Shown: positions 11,204 to 24,200, counted from the first letter of the stretch. The stretch is DNA of 60,000 nt from Owenia fusiformis (GCA_903813345.2 CAIIXF020000001.1:47511885-47571884); one strand, 5' to 3'. Program-made: numbers and translations. Notes: generated by a model not told the origin, from the letters alone.

Positions 11204-11332
11204 GGGAGTTTAAGCTTGCAATGTTTTTCACAACCTAAACGTGAACGAAAAATATTAAGCGATGCATTTATATAGGTGATTGATCATACGTACAGGTTGG
11301 CGTGTCGATTTTATATGCTAGCTTAAACTCCC
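11204..11332. mobile_element. TIR element, internally deleted copy
   Basis: The perfect 13-bp ends gggagtttaagct and agcttaaactccc enclose only the subterminal sequences seen in the 507-bp copy at 9662 (tgtttttcacaacctaaacg and atacgtacaggttgg). Confidence 0.6.
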
Positions 11333-11339
11333 TTTTATA

Positions 11340-11665
11340 CCCACACCGACATGGGTGCCATAGCCTATGCCATAGGGTATGCCATGGCACCGTACCATGG
11401 CACTGTGCCATGTTTTGTACTAACCACACATTAGTACAAGATATGGCATACCCTATGGAATAGGCCATGTTGTGTCTCTAAAATACAGTAAAATTGACAC
11501 TAAAATGCAGGCCCGGGCCATTTTAAAACCGATGGCCATTTTGAAAAACGGCTTTTGAGCTTGAACTTGTACTCAGACGAGGCATATAATATGCAAGAAT
11601 TTGACTGGGGTGCCATAGCCAACGCCATAGGTTATGCCATGGCACCGTGCCATGTTTTGTCAACC
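11340..11665. repeat. Repeated CATGGCAC/GCCATAG palindrome cluster
   Basis: Two related blocks (about 11343-11415 and 11608-11660) share gtgccatagcc, atgccatggcacc and gtgccatgttttgt. The first block is itself palindromic around gtaccatggcac. I see no gene in it. Confidence 0.55.
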
Positions 11666-11699
11666 CCTCCCGAGGCCCTTACCCTGTCCAGAGACGAAA

Positions 11700-13990
11700 A
11701 CGAATGTCCTAGTTGCTATTTAAATCGAGAGGTCTCACTCAATTATTGGATTCGCTGGATCGTGACTGATTTGCTTCAGTAATCAGATGCATGTTACTTT
11801 AACTCATGGGTAAATATTGATACAAATCACGTGACATCTTTGTTTTTGGTGAAAAATGAAAATATTTAATGTAACCAAATTCCTCCATGACATGACATCC
11901 ACGTTATAAAGACGTAACGTAACATCATTTATTACCAGATGGGGGCGGTGGGACCAGATAACGACTATTGGATCGACAAGAAATCATACATGGCAGCATG
12001 GACAAATACCATAGCAATTCCCAATCACTGATATTATAGTCGGAGTAATTCTCTCTATGGGTATTTTCCATTCAGATAGATTCAATTTTAAAGAGTTATT
12101 TCCTAATTTCAATATTCGACTTTTATTTGAAAACGTCTTTGTCTTACATTAGATCTTATTACTTGACTTTGCATTGCACTGCAAGTCTGCAACATCGGAA
12201 ACTGAGTGAATTCCATGCAGATTTGTCCTCATTAGGTCTTCTATGCTAATGCTTAGTTTATCAACATATTGAAACCTTGAACCTATATATGACACCGTCG
12301 CAACGTTCAAAAGACCTCCTAGACAATACAGATTTTAAGCTCATCTAAATTTCATTCGTTAAAAGAATTAAAACATAAATATTTACATCCCGTTGACATT
12401 GGAATTTTTACTACACAAACAACTTTATTTTAAAATACCAAAATCGAAATAAAGACAGTATATGTTACCATGGATGTTTACGCTTTTAATCAGTTTTTGT
12501 GAGTTTTTGCGATAAAGTAAGGTTAATATTACTTTGCTATGAAGGAGTCTAGCGTTGAATAAATTACCAGGCACCATTACTGAAGGTAGACATTGCACGT
12601 CGACAAAAAATATTGGAATAGCCGTAAGTACAGCTTTTCGTATACGTATGTTAAACATGGCGACTCACATTGATGGCCTGATTTTTCTGCGACTATTGAC
12701 ATATTTTGAGACGTATATTTTGCTATTTATGGGGAAAAATTACTTGTCCAAATAACAATCCGAAACTGCGCAATACTCCTCTAAAAGGAATACAGAAGAG
12801 AAGTGTTGTTATGATATTTGAAAGGCTAGGCCCGGGGGAGGGAGTTCTTCGGCCTCGTCCAGTTTGCAGTACCTTGTCATTGGCATGAAATAACATTGTG
12901 CAATATATAATAAGCCATAGCTCACAGAAAATAATGTAAAATTGTTAAGTAGTCAATGCAACACGTACAGCAGTTTTTTCGAAAAGCTTTATTATTGTTT
13001 GCAGAGGTCAATGGATCCTTGCAAATTGTTAACACATGGTAGACATAAAAGACAGAGGCATTGTCAGTTAACCATTGTATAAATATACATAACCAATCGA
13101 GCCTATATATCCAAAAGATATTGTGGAGAGTAAATTAAATAACAACCGGAAACATTGATCTGAAACAATTAGATATATCGATAGGGAAAAATCATATGTA
13201 CATGTAATACTTTTGTACTAACATCATCCAGACAATGTAACTTCCGGAACATAATCTGATGTTTTACATGTAAATGATGGGCTTCATCATGTTTATAAAA
13301 TGATTAAATGGAATAAAACTGGTCGACATGAGATTTGAACCGATAATCCGATGGGAGTGTCACTAAATACACTGATTTCATTGGACGCTTAACGTCAAAA
13401 GGCAAAACTATTCACAAAACTACTTCTAGGCCAAGGTTGGGGGAAAAATAGGAAGTAAACAAAATATAAAATATATGATATTTTATATCGTGTTTTTCTC
13501 CAACCCATGCTCTACGCCTTACGGTTGCGTGTTTTATATAATTAATATTTTATACGTTATCTTTAGTATTTCATAATTTGTTATACATTAATTTGCATTA
13601 AACAAATAACCAAATTAGTTTTCTGTGTATGAAAACAAAATTGTTAATCTCAAAGCTGTCAAATTAAAGTAGGGCATGCGTATGTTACACCCGGGGTAAT
13701 TATAAGGGTTGTATCGAAAAAATCAAAGATCAGAGTCTCGTCAGGAATTTATGATAGTCACTTCAATTACAACTTGTCTCTTTAACCAAGCTATAGCTAA
13801 AACAAAATGAATAACCTTTCCGCTATCTTGAAATAGCTTGTGAATGTTATGCAAACTTTATAATTTTGATTTTTTGGATAACTGATATATGCCCTGGAAA
13901 GATTTTTCAGTCATCCCTTAGTAGCCCTTAGTCTCAATGTTACTTTTATCAAAATGGAAATTTAGGATTAGGCCTACAGGTTCATCAGTG
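11700..13990. other. Spacer with no recognised gene
   Basis: The stretch is AT-rich with short unconserved ORFs only. I found no repeat with clear boundaries. Confidence 0.5.
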
Positions 13991-13994
13991 GGGA

Positions 13995-14080
13995 AAAAGA
14001 GTGCAAGAGTGCAGGGGTCCACCTAAATAGATTTATATAGGTACACCCCCCCCCCCTCTTGTACTTGCACTCTTATTCCG
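13995..14080. repeat. Small palindromic MITE
   Basis: The left end, gtgcaagagtgcaggggtcc, mirrors the right-hand ccccccctcttgtacttgca and ctctt around a short AT centre. Confidence 0.5.
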
Positions 14081-14637
14081 CCCCTCTGGAGGAAATGCGA
14101 TTAGAACTAAATTGGCGAAATTGGCATGCATTTTCGAATTTCGGTCTTTTGCATTTTTAAATTAGATATGTGATACTGGTAAGATTTCAAGTACAAAATC
14201 CGCCATCCCCTTTAAATTCTAACCCTCGAGTGAAAAGGCATAGAACCAAAGTTCAATACTGGGGAAGTGGGAGAATGGGACATACTTCGACCGCAGACAT
14301 CTCGTGGATGTTTTTATATTCTGAGCATTGATACAAAACAAAACAAGGATTTCATTACATTTTTGCTTTAACTGTAACCACTTCTAATAGTTGTAAATCA
14401 AGTTTAAAATAACATGGTATCTGAACTAGACAGCTCCTAGAGATAAGTCTTGATGATTAGCAACGATGACGTCATGCACACCCAATCTTGTTCTCCAACG
14501 TCTTTCAAGATGGGATTATCATCAGTTCAAGCCTTAACTTTCCCTGGGAATTCATGTCCATAGCCACTTACACGGTGACTAATTTTTTTTTTCTTTTTTA
14601 TATGGCAGAATATCTATTAAGGTCGGTGTCGGTGTAC

Positions 14638-14999
14638 GGTGTACGTTTAGAATTTGTATGCATTAATCCTCTTTGGAGTCCCATGTTATTTTCACTTTTT
14701 GAGGAACACATACACTGATGCGACTCGTTCACTATATGGTCGACATATCTTTCAATTTTCCACAAAGAGTGCACTATATTAGAGAAAAAATGTTTTAAAA
14801 GTAAGCATATTCAGTGAACTACTTCTTAAAAGTACAAAATCACTGAAATTTTAGATCTTAAAAAATGCTCATGGTGCACTCTTTGTAAAAAACAGAAAGA
14901 CGTAGACTGGGGAATGAGTTCCTGAAAATAACATATGTGACTCCCATGGTGACTCCAATGAGGAGGATTGCATAAATATAATTATCCAAACGTACACGC
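14638..14999. repeat. Foldback MITE (about 360 bp)
   Basis: The left arm (tgcattaatcctctttggag, then tcccatgttattttca) pairs with the right arm (tgaaaataacatatgtgact, then ccaatgaggaggattgcat). An inner pair, caaagagtgcac and gtgcactctttg, is also inverted. Confidence 0.65.
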
Positions 15000-15137
15000 T
15001 AATAGTAATCTGAGTAGCATACCATCAAAATTGAAAGATGTAGCAGAATTTAGCTGAAAATAACAGGATTCCAATTAGGAATTAGCCATTAATCATATAT
15101 GAATATGAATCTGAACATACATACGGAACTACATCAA

Positions 15138-15875
15138 CACAGGCTGATCGAAAGATTTGTCCGCTGTGCCGGAGCATGCTATTTTTCATAAATAAACTTA
15201 GAATACTTCCCAATTTATTTTTTAACTCATTAATTTCGTAATATCAAATAAAGTTACTTACTCCATGCAATGGATATATCATTTGCGGATAACCGTCACT
15301 TCTGTTTGAAGTCCAATAACGCTAGGAGTAAAAACTATCTAGTAAAATGTACCATGGCCATTTGGTATAACTCTGAATGTATAATGAGATCTGGATGTAT
15401 TGGGTCTTTTTAATTTTTTCTAACAAATAATGTTAAAATATGTTGTCCGCTGTGACGGAGCAGTTTCACAGTTCACATTAGCATCTGCTCCACCACAGCG
15501 GAAAAAATTAAACATTAGTTTTCATAAAAAAAATAAAAAGACCCAATATATCAGTATCTCATTATAATACCTTCAGAGTTACGCCTGAAACATGAAATAT
15601 TATCGTGTCACTAGCATGCCATTAAAAAGTTTTAAAAAATGGTACATTTTGGAGTACATGCATGATACTCCGGCGCCATTTACAATAGATTTTCCTCCTA
15701 GCGTTATAAGACTTCAAACAGAAGTGAAAGTTACCCGCAAATGATATAATAAGTAATTTTCTTTGGTATGACGAAACACATGAAATAAAATAACGATTTG
15801 GGTGATTTTCATAGTGCTTTTATGAAAAATAACATGCTCCGTCACAGCGGACAAATCTTTCGATACCAGCCTGTG
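15138..15875. mobile_element. Foldback element, family A copy 2 (738 bp)
   Basis: It has the same ends and palindromic body as the copies at 4476 and 51847, beginning CACAGGCTGATCGAAAG, with the central motif gtccgctgtgacggagca near 15444. The flanks are ATCAA (15133-15137) and ATTAA (15876-15880), a 5-bp duplication with one mismatch. It is more diverged than the other two copies. Confidence 0.8.
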
Positions 15876-16223
15876 ATTAAGGACAATGACCTAAGAAACT
15901 ATTTCAAGGACAATAAGCTTGGAAAAATACATAATAAATTAAGTCAAATCCTTTATAGAAAAGGCACAAAAGAAAATATTTTCCTTTTCAGACAGAAATA
16001 AAATTCAATTTGCAAACATTTCACAAATCATGGTCGGAATTTGGCTTTCTGGCTTTGACTGGCATCTGGGCAAATTAAAATAATGCGTGAGCAAATGAGA
16101 AACTACTAGGCTATATTTAATCATTGGTAAAGATTAAAAGGTGGATTGGATATATATAGTGGAAGTGGATTCATTGCACAGAATTGGTCGAATAGCCGAT
16201 AGATGTCATTCATTGATTAAACA

Positions 16224-16312
16224 TGACGTCATATTTGAGATCTTAAGATAAATCTGACGTCATGACGTCAGTGCCATAGAAACTGAGATTGTCTTATTTT
16301 ATTTTGACGTCA
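16224..16312. promoter_or_regulatory. Cluster of four CRE/ATF octamers
   Basis: The palindromic octamer TGACGTCA occurs at 16224, 16255, 16263 (directly abutting the previous one) and 16305. This is the consensus for CREB/ATF bZIP dimers. The cluster lies about 0.95 kb before a candidate leader exon of PNO and at the edge of a local tandem repeat. Function is inferred only. Confidence 0.4.
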
Positions 16313-16680
16313 TTCCAATGTAATGAACCAGTTATATCACCAAAAGTTATCATATTTTGTTTGAAATTGGCCGAAAAGTTAAAGGTATGAGGATTCTAAT
16401 CTCAACGGAATCAAACAGATCTACCTTCAAAGTTACAGAAACCTGAGATGACTAAGATACCATATGATTTTAGGTACCTCTACCAGACCGTTGAATATCC
16501 TCATTTCACCATTTTGACGCCATTTCTAATGGATTTCAATGGAGTCATGCATGAATTCCTCATGATTTTTTCAAAACAAATTGGCCGAAAAGTGTGCATG
16601 TGTACATTGCTTAAAACATGTTAAATCAGTAAAGGTTGATGTCTAGTTATAGAAACCTGAGATGACTAAGGTGGCAAATC
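16255..16680. repeat. Degenerate tandem repeat, unit about 190 bp
   Basis: Two units (about 16305-16470 and 16508-16672) each run from gacgtcatt/gacgccatt through aattggccgaaaagt to gaaacctgagatgactaag. A third partial unit precedes them. Confidence 0.55.
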
Positions 16681-16800
16681 AATATCATTCGCACAGTAAG
16701 CGTTCAAAAAATGTCTCCATTATAAATCCCATAGGCTTTGGAAAACCGGAAGTAATGGTTCTGCGCATGCGCAATGAAATATTGGACAAATTTTGTGCAA

Positions 16801-17092
16801 TGTGGATTCATGTATAAGGTGGATTGGATCAGAATCTTCAAAATATTGACTTTCCTTTAAAAAATCTATTGACCTCCCTCCAAGAAGAAATCGCGCGTTC
16901 CTCACTTCCACAATGTCAAATAATAGATGTAATTTATTATTTTGCTTGGGTGAGCTAGAAGAGTGACCTTGTTCCCGCTTTCTGAAACACAATCCGACCG
17001 AGGGTAATTTTAGACATTTCATGAATCATAACGGGCGGACCATATTTTGAAGATTCGCGATCCAATCCACCTTTTACATGAATCCAATGCAC
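16801..17092. repeat. Inverted repeat with GTGGATTGGAT arms
   Basis: The left arm (gtggattcatgtataaggtg, then gattggatcagaatcttcaa) matches the inverse of the right arm at 17043-17090 (ttttgaagattcgcgatcca, then atccaccttttacatgaatc). Related half-sites lie at 16140 and 17095. Confidence 0.65.
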
Positions 17093-17169
17093 TCGATCCA
17101 ATCCACCTTTTATTCTCTATCATGTTATTGCAAAATTGTATATGGAATCTGATTAAAAATCTACTTGGT

Positions 17170-17260
17170 TGGCAAGTCATAATCATCGTCGCCACTTCTA
17201 CACCGCCCAACCGCGAGGAGCTGAAAAACTTTTTGCTGACTTGAAAATTAGCGATGGCAT
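17170..17260 (+). other. Candidate non-coding first exon of PNO
   Basis: A locally CpG-richer patch ends in the strong donor gcat|gtaagt at 17260/17261. The PNO start exon has its own 3' splice site at 20979, so at least one upstream leader exon is expected. This is the best donor I found in the upstream spacer. Joining the two would give a six-codon upstream ORF ending at the TAG at 20990. It is a guess without transcript data. Confidence 0.25.
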
Positions 17261-18429
17261 GTAAGTTTAGCCTAAGTACCGCTTCATAACACTCAGTTAT
17301 GAAATGATTGTATGTACCATTTTGATAGAAACTATCATTTACATTATTATTTGAGTAAATTTATCATGATTTGTGAATGTGAGTGATGCCAAATAAAATC
17401 TTTTCTCAATTCCGCATCTTCCGGTGGTCACCGACTGTAGCCTTGTGATTTGTCACTGACTGTCTGTGTGATTCACTCACAGTCACAGCTCATTGAGTTA
17501 TTCATTTAATGGTTCCAATTGCCAGAAACTGACATGGTGGAAGTTTGCTACATGTAGTGAACTACTTTTTACTGCCCCCCCCCCCCCCTCCACTGTTTTC
17601 TCAATTTTCAAGTATGACTGTTTGATAATCTAGAATTGAAGTTTTATAATATTATGGGCTTTCAAGAGAGAGAGAGTGAGTCAGTCCAAACATCCGTCTG
17701 TCAGTCTGGCAATGACACAAATATCATTGGCCCAATTAGTGAATGTTTTATACTTATGTGCATGTGCACAATCTGGTCAGTCAGTTCTGTTTAAAAGCCA
17801 ATTTTTAAAATGGATGCACGTTTCAAACATCCATTTTTACATGTGATAGATGATCTACATGGTATTTTACGTTAGTAAAGAAATAAAGCAATTTTGTTAA
17901 AATTTATGCAATGTATGTCAATACTTGAAATAGATATTAAGTTTTTTGCTATAACTGGGAAAGTAAATGTGAGTGATTTTGTTAAAAATTTATTTGTGAA
18001 AGGAAAGCAGTCAACCACGACCTGATTGTTTTGCTCTTTTTCAGAAGCGTGACTGGTGAAAGCACGTCTTGATTACAGTCAGATTGCTTTGGAGGTAGCT
18101 GACAACAAATTAAATGGGTCAAAGTAAACCAACATACCAATGATACTGAAGATATTTCAATAATTTTGTAAGTATAAGGCTCTACTGGAGTCAATTACAG
18201 AGCTGTCAAGTGTCCCGCGAATGGCGGGATTATCCCGCGAATTCGATCAAAATTAGGCTAATTCGCGTGTCCCGCAATGTCCCGCGAAGTCCCGCAAATG
18301 TGGCTTTCGACCTCCGCGAATTTCCGAAATTGTTGCAATCCCCTATATTGTGATTATCTAATATAAGAAGCAAGTTTTTGCACTTTTGAGGAGTAAAGTT
18401 TACCTAATTTTAAGTACCTAGCATGCTGT

Positions 18430-19910
18430 TGTAGTAAATCCTCCATGCTGGGTTCAAACTTGGTACCCGGTACCCGGTCAAAAAACGGGTAAGCTTACCC
18501 AAAAACAAAACGAATATACGAGTATAACATAATTAGATTATCAGAAAACGTGTAAGATTTGTTTTGAATTTACAGAAATGTGTGTAACATCCTTCAAAAT
18601 TGAGCTAGAAGCTTCAAATAAAAAGCATATTTTAAGGCTCTTTTCTCCCTCTATCGTCATGACCATATTTTCATCGGTTATGGGGAGGGGGTGCGATCGC
18701 ACCACCGCACCCTCTCCTGGCTACGCCTATGACATTGTAAGACATAACAATTTAGTGGACAATTCAGTGGACATTTTGTCGACAGTTGGGATAACTTAAA
18801 TTATGATTAATAATCAAAATCTTACACATTGCATCATGTAAATTAACACACGTCACCTCTCTGCTAAAGCAACGATAGCAATTTACAGATTTAAATCATA
18901 ATCAAAACAATTCACGTACCAACATACGAACTATTGAAAATAGAGTAAAATTGATTTGCCTTGTTATTCAAATCGTCTTACAATGTCATTGGCGTAGCCA
19001 GGTGAGGGTGTGATGATGCGATCGCACCCCTCCCTCCCCCTTCATTACCAATGGAAATAGGACCATGATGATAGAGGAAGAAAAGAGGCTTAAAATGCTT
19101 TTTATTTGAAGCTTCTATCTCAATTTTGAAGGAAGTTACATACATTTTTGTAAATTCAAAACAAATCTTACACGTTTTCTAATGATCTAATTATGTTATA
19201 TTTCGTTTTTTGGGCACCCGGTTTTTTCGACCGGGTACCAAGTGTTACGCGGTAAACACGATACAAAAATATGTCATATTCCGCAACGAATATGGCATAT
19301 TCACTTGCGGTGTATGCCAGATTCACCTGCGGTATATGGCATACACACTAACCAATGAGAACGTGATACGGAAGTACGCAATTGTCAATTGCATCGATTG
19401 AACGAATAAGTAAAATTTTATTAATTATGATGATGATTACTGAATCAACAGGACTGTGTATCGAATATATTAACTTAGCAGAAGTATCAGTCACCAATCT
19501 CACGTAATAGACTTACTCAATCAATCCAGGATTCATATATTAGTACTCGACACACTAACTATATTGGTAATCCAGCGTAGTTTTACATTTAGAGTCGACT
19601 CTCGCAACCAATCAAATCAAAGCTTTCTGTATCACGTTTTCACCTGCGGTATATGTCATATTCACCTGCGGTGTATGGCATATTCCGCAAGTGAGTATGA
19701 CATATTCCACAGGTGAGTATCGGGTATTCACTGAAATCAATGTGTCGCATATTCACTGCGGAATATCGCATACTCACCTGCGGAATATGCCATATACCGC
19801 AGGTGAGTATGGCATATTCACCCGTATCACAAATACCGCGCAACCATGAATGTATGCCATATACCGCGTAACACCAAGTTTGAACCCAGCATTGAGGATT
19901 TACTACCCGG
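18430..19910. repeat. Nested foldback inside the CCCGCGAA element
   Basis: The outermost pair, agtaaatcctccatgctggg followed by ttcaaacttggt, recurs inverted near 19868-19900. An inner pair of long arms (about 18480-18750 and 18985-19240) shares gtgcgatcgcacc, aggcgtagccagg-type and aaacgtgtaagatttgtttt segments in inverse order. The 3' part (19250-19860) is filled with direct and inverted copies of catattcacctgcgg. Confidence 0.65.
19255..19860. repeat. Cluster of GCATATTCACCTGCGG-type palindromic repeats
   Basis: Copies such as catattcacctgcggt, its complement, and gtatatggcata occur at least eight times in both orientations, in two patches (19270-19345 and 19640-19830). Confidence 0.7.
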
Positions 19911-21007
19911 TACCCGGTTTTTTCTACAAACCCTATCTAGAAAAGTAACCTCATTCCCTATAATTTGATGTAGATTAATCGAAACCCTATACCATGGGCT
20001 TTCAATTGAAATAATATTTCTATGCGTATTTTGTGAAGTTATGTTGACGTTTATTTAAGTTACAATGTAACGGTGCATTATATTTGATTAATCAGTATCT
20101 GAAAGTTTGATTTAAGTACTTTTACACGCTTTTACATTAGTCCAAATCACGCAAATCCCTTGAATGTCCCGGGACATCCTGCAAATTTAGGTGGATGTCC
20201 CGCGAAATCCCGCAAATTTAGGGCACTTTTTCTAGAAAATCTGTCCCTCTATGAAGTTTTTGCTGGTAAACCTGTTAACTGTCCCGCAATTAGGGTGTTT
20301 GTCCCTCGAATGGTCCCGCGAAATCCCGCGAATTTGATAAAAAAAAATTGGCCTATAAGCGCAATCACGCAAATCCCTTAAATGTCCCGCGAAATCCCGC
20401 GAATTTAGTAGATGTCCCGCAAAATCCCGCGAATTTTGGGCACTGGGTCTAAAAAATCTGTCCCGCGAGAAAATCTTTGGGGGTTGACAGTACTGCAATT
20501 AGTGCTAGGCCCTACTCATGTACTGTAATGGCATGGACTGTGATCTCACAATTAAAAAGATTCTTACATAAAACTACTGACATACTGTACTAAATTACAC
20601 AATAGGATTGTTGAAGTTTAATTTGTTAATTTTAATTCAAATGCATTCATGTTAAAAGAAGAGAATCCTTCCAAACATGAATGTACATGTACCTGTATGG
20701 AAGTGGAAGGGGTAAAAGGAGACTATTATTTAATATTCGTTCAGTTTGCTTGTTTGTAGGTTGATTGTTTGTTTGCTGGTTAGCTAGTTCTTTCATTAAT
20801 TTTCAAGTTGATCTACCTACACATCATGTAATAAGGTCCTTCAAAATTATGGAAGGGGTCGAAATCAAATGATAATAAATTAATGGTAAATGCAATTTGC
20901 ATAGATTCATTGATGTGATCTGTGATTTCTATGAATACTTATATACTGACATCTGTTTCAAATAATTTGCATTTTCAGTTTTCGAAAAATAGCACCCATA
21001 TCCCACC

Positions 21008-21227
21008 ATGTTTCGTATGGTAAATACGGGGACCCGGAGGGCTGCCAAGTACCTAACATCGGTGCAGGCAACACAACGAGTCGCTCGCCGTGCAGTGCAG
21101 TCTACTAGAACATGTCTGGCAGAGACAACCAAGAAGAGGATGGCACAAACAACATCCTCAACTAAAGCACAGGCCCAGGCTAAGCTGGCTGAGAAACCGA
21201 AAGAACATCCCTGGGTTTTAGTTGAAG
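21008..21227 (+). CDS. PNO: PNO coding exon 1 (mitochondrial presequence)
   Basis: The start ATG has a good context (cccaccATG) and an in-frame TAG 18 bases upstream (20990-20992), which fixes it. The exon's 3' splice site is tttcag|ttttc at 20978/20979. The first 38 residues have no acidic residue and many R/K (MFRMVNTGTRRAAKYL...), which is typical of a matrix-targeting peptide. The exon ends in phase 1 at gaag|gttagt inside the codon for the glycine that begins PFOR. Confidence 0.88.
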
Positions 21228-24200
21228 GTTAGTATCATGATCATGAAAATATTTATCTCATTTAATGGAACTTTTATATAATGTAGATGTGAATATCAAA
21301 GACATTTAAAGACTTTCAAGCTAATTCTACCAAAACTAAACATAATTTGTAGAAATGTTTGACCTCATACAGCTGGATTTATTTAGAACCCACAGGCTAC
21401 AGTATTATTGCTACTGTACTATGTCTGTAATGTTATATGTATACAGTTGTTTAGCTTAGTTTCTATGTGGTTAGCTGGTTAAGCTGACCTGATAGTTTAA
21501 TATATGATCCTTGTTAAAACAACTGCTCATGAATATATGATGTCCTTAGATGACCCCTGGAAGTCATTGAGCACCATTCAACTAGTGCACTTTCATGTGC
21601 TGAAAGTATTTTCATATTCGTGATTCTAATTCATCTAGTAATTCACAATCAATGATGAGTTTACCTAGCCTGAAATATGATCAGGAGATTCAATGATTCT
21701 ATTTGTTTTTTATTCTATTTGGCTATAAGATATTGATTTTGTAATATTGCACAAATGAAATGAAAGTTGTTTAAAAAGTGTCTCTGAGCCAATGGGTCAG
21801 GTTGACTTGGATTATATCACAAGAACTGATAGAAACACATATGTGATTCCACCCACATGACAGATCAAAATATAGTAAAAGAACATCCATGTTTGATTTT
21901 TAGTCAGGCCCCTGCCATTTTGTGTTAAGTTTGTATTCTATTTCACATATCTCTAATCAAAATTAATAAAATCCACCCAGTATTTTATGATTGCAAATAA
22001 GTACACTCAAATTCGCGATGTGCCAGAGTAGCGCCATCTATTCATTTTCAAAAATGGGGGTAGGGGTATAACATAAAAACAAGGGAAGAAAGTCAAAGTT
22101 TATTTGGACTACACTTGCAGTCCTCTAAAGGTTAAGATGTAAAACACAAATGATATCAGAATTCACAGATTGCTACAGGGGTTTCATTAACAGCAGGCAA
22201 CAGGATATTTTCACTGGTTGTTTTCAACTTGTCAACTTCTTCCATGTTAAATTTATGATTTCCATTAATTTTACCTGTTGTTTTCATTTATATAGCCTGT
22301 TGTGGGAAATTCTAGTGAAACCCCTGCTACATAAATTTGCAGAATTCTAATATCCCATACTAATAATTCAAGAAAATGTATTCTCTTGAAAGCCTATGTT
22401 AAAATTGAAAGGCCAGGTTCAATGTTGCAGTAAATACACATCATCTGATGACTTCTGAGAAAAGACATCATATTTAGTAATACTTTTTAACGTCTATCTT
22501 GATACATAAATATAGATAACTTATCAGTTCTAAACATATCTTGATGAGAAAAAAATTCTGATCAATGTTCGAATGTCATACTTCTTTAATGCCACATTGG
22601 TCAAAATTATTTCAATAATTTGAGATTGCAATCTATTTATAATGAGTTTATCATATCCTTGAGAGTAAAGCATGGTATCACAATCATTTCTGGCAGTCAT
22701 TCTAATAGACTTTGAACACCCTTGATAATATAAAACTTAATAAAACTCATATGACCTACGTGTAAAAAATCTGTTCCACCATTTCAAATATTGTATGACC
22801 ACCATATACTTATTTGTAGAATTAACTTAGCTTGAGGGGTACATGTTGCTAAGTGGATCTAAAACGAAGCATAGGAATTGTTTGAATTTTTTTGCCTGTT
22901 CCTGTCTCTAAATCCAAGTTTCCTTTTTGTCATGTATGATGTAAAGTTGATTTCATATATCTAGTTTATATTTAACTTGCAGATCAGTGAGAAATTACAA
23001 TGTGCACTTTTTTAACATCACTCTTATCTGATAGCCACCATGTCAATTTGGATTGGGTTTAAGAAGTGATGTATAATGGGAGTTTAGTCATTTTATGCAC
23101 ACCTGTTATTCTCATAATTTTTTATTTAATTTTTTTATTTCAGAGAACTTTCAATTTATAATTACAATACAGTTACATGGAAAACGTACATTTTATGTCC
23201 ACAAACATAATTAAGTTTTGGGAGGGATAAATGGCAAATAACATTTTTGCCCTAGCATGAAATTTTAAAGGTAGCAAATCTTCATTTGAAAAAGATCTGT
23301 AAGCTATTCATAGTTTTAGCAGAAGGGAAATGTGCGTGTAATTTTGGTGGGAATGTTACATTGGACATTGTCTGTCATGATTTCCGCAATTTGTTTTTCA
23401 AAGATGCCAAGCATATTGCTCAATGAAAACATTAAATTATTCTTCAGAATACCAATACCTGAATAACTCATTCTTGTAACGGCTACATCATCTTCAGTTT
23501 TGTTGTACTCTGATAATTCTGAGCAATCATTGAAAAAGGCGCCAGATATCTAATGAGCATTACACTAACTATGCAATACAAGTGAATAGTATCATTAAAT
23601 GTACTAGTTATCTTTGCTTGTTTCATTTGTGTTCTGTATTAAGAAGTAATGTTGCTAATATCAAAAATGAAAATTTTGAATTGTTGGAGCCCTTGTAAAT
23701 ATTCCTTCAAAAAGTATTAAATAGAGCTATACATTGCAATAATTTTAACTCAAATACATTTGGCTAGGTATTGTTCATAATTTTTACAAATGTGCCTATT
23801 TCAGTATACATGTAAGTGCTTATAGTGAAAGGCAGTTTTCAAAACAGTTTACAAGTATTCTGGCCATTTCAGTTTCGAATTTTGTCTTAAAGTTAGACCT
23901 TGAAAAATTATTTGTCTTTCAATTTGCCAAATATGGCAGCCAAATTAATTGATGTTATTTGACTTTTATGACTTCAAAAGGATTGGAGTTTTATATTAAT
24001 TGATATGATCTACCAGTTCTTTGAAAATACAGAATTTTATTTTTGAAATATAGGAAATACACACTCGTTGATATACAAGTAATCCATATTGCACTGCCAT
24101 CTTTTGAAAGTCAGCTTAGTCATTTATGTTTTTTGTCTGTAGGTAATGAGGCTGCAGCTACCATGGCATATGCTATGAGTGAGATTTCCTTCATCTACCC

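Larger units (their letters stand above)
18203..20489. mobile_element. Large composite element with CCCGCGAA repeats and nested foldback
   Basis: The outer ends read ctgtcaagtgtcccgcg and, inverted, ttgacag preceded by cccgcgag. Both flanks (18212-18330 and 20160-20480) are built from variants of tgtcccgcgaaatcccgcga repeated many times. The interior (18430-19910) is a second foldback. There is no coding remnant. Confidence 0.55.

Noticed and set aside
13320-13390. tRNA gene on the minus strand
   Set aside because: A B-box-like ggttcaaatctc is present, but no A box, anticodon stem or acceptor stem can be drawn.
24043-24142. Upstream extension of the big PNO exon (MKYRKYTLV...)
   Set aside because: It is open frame but lies before a clear gtctgtag acceptor, has no PFOR similarity, and exon 1 splices exactly to GNEAAA.
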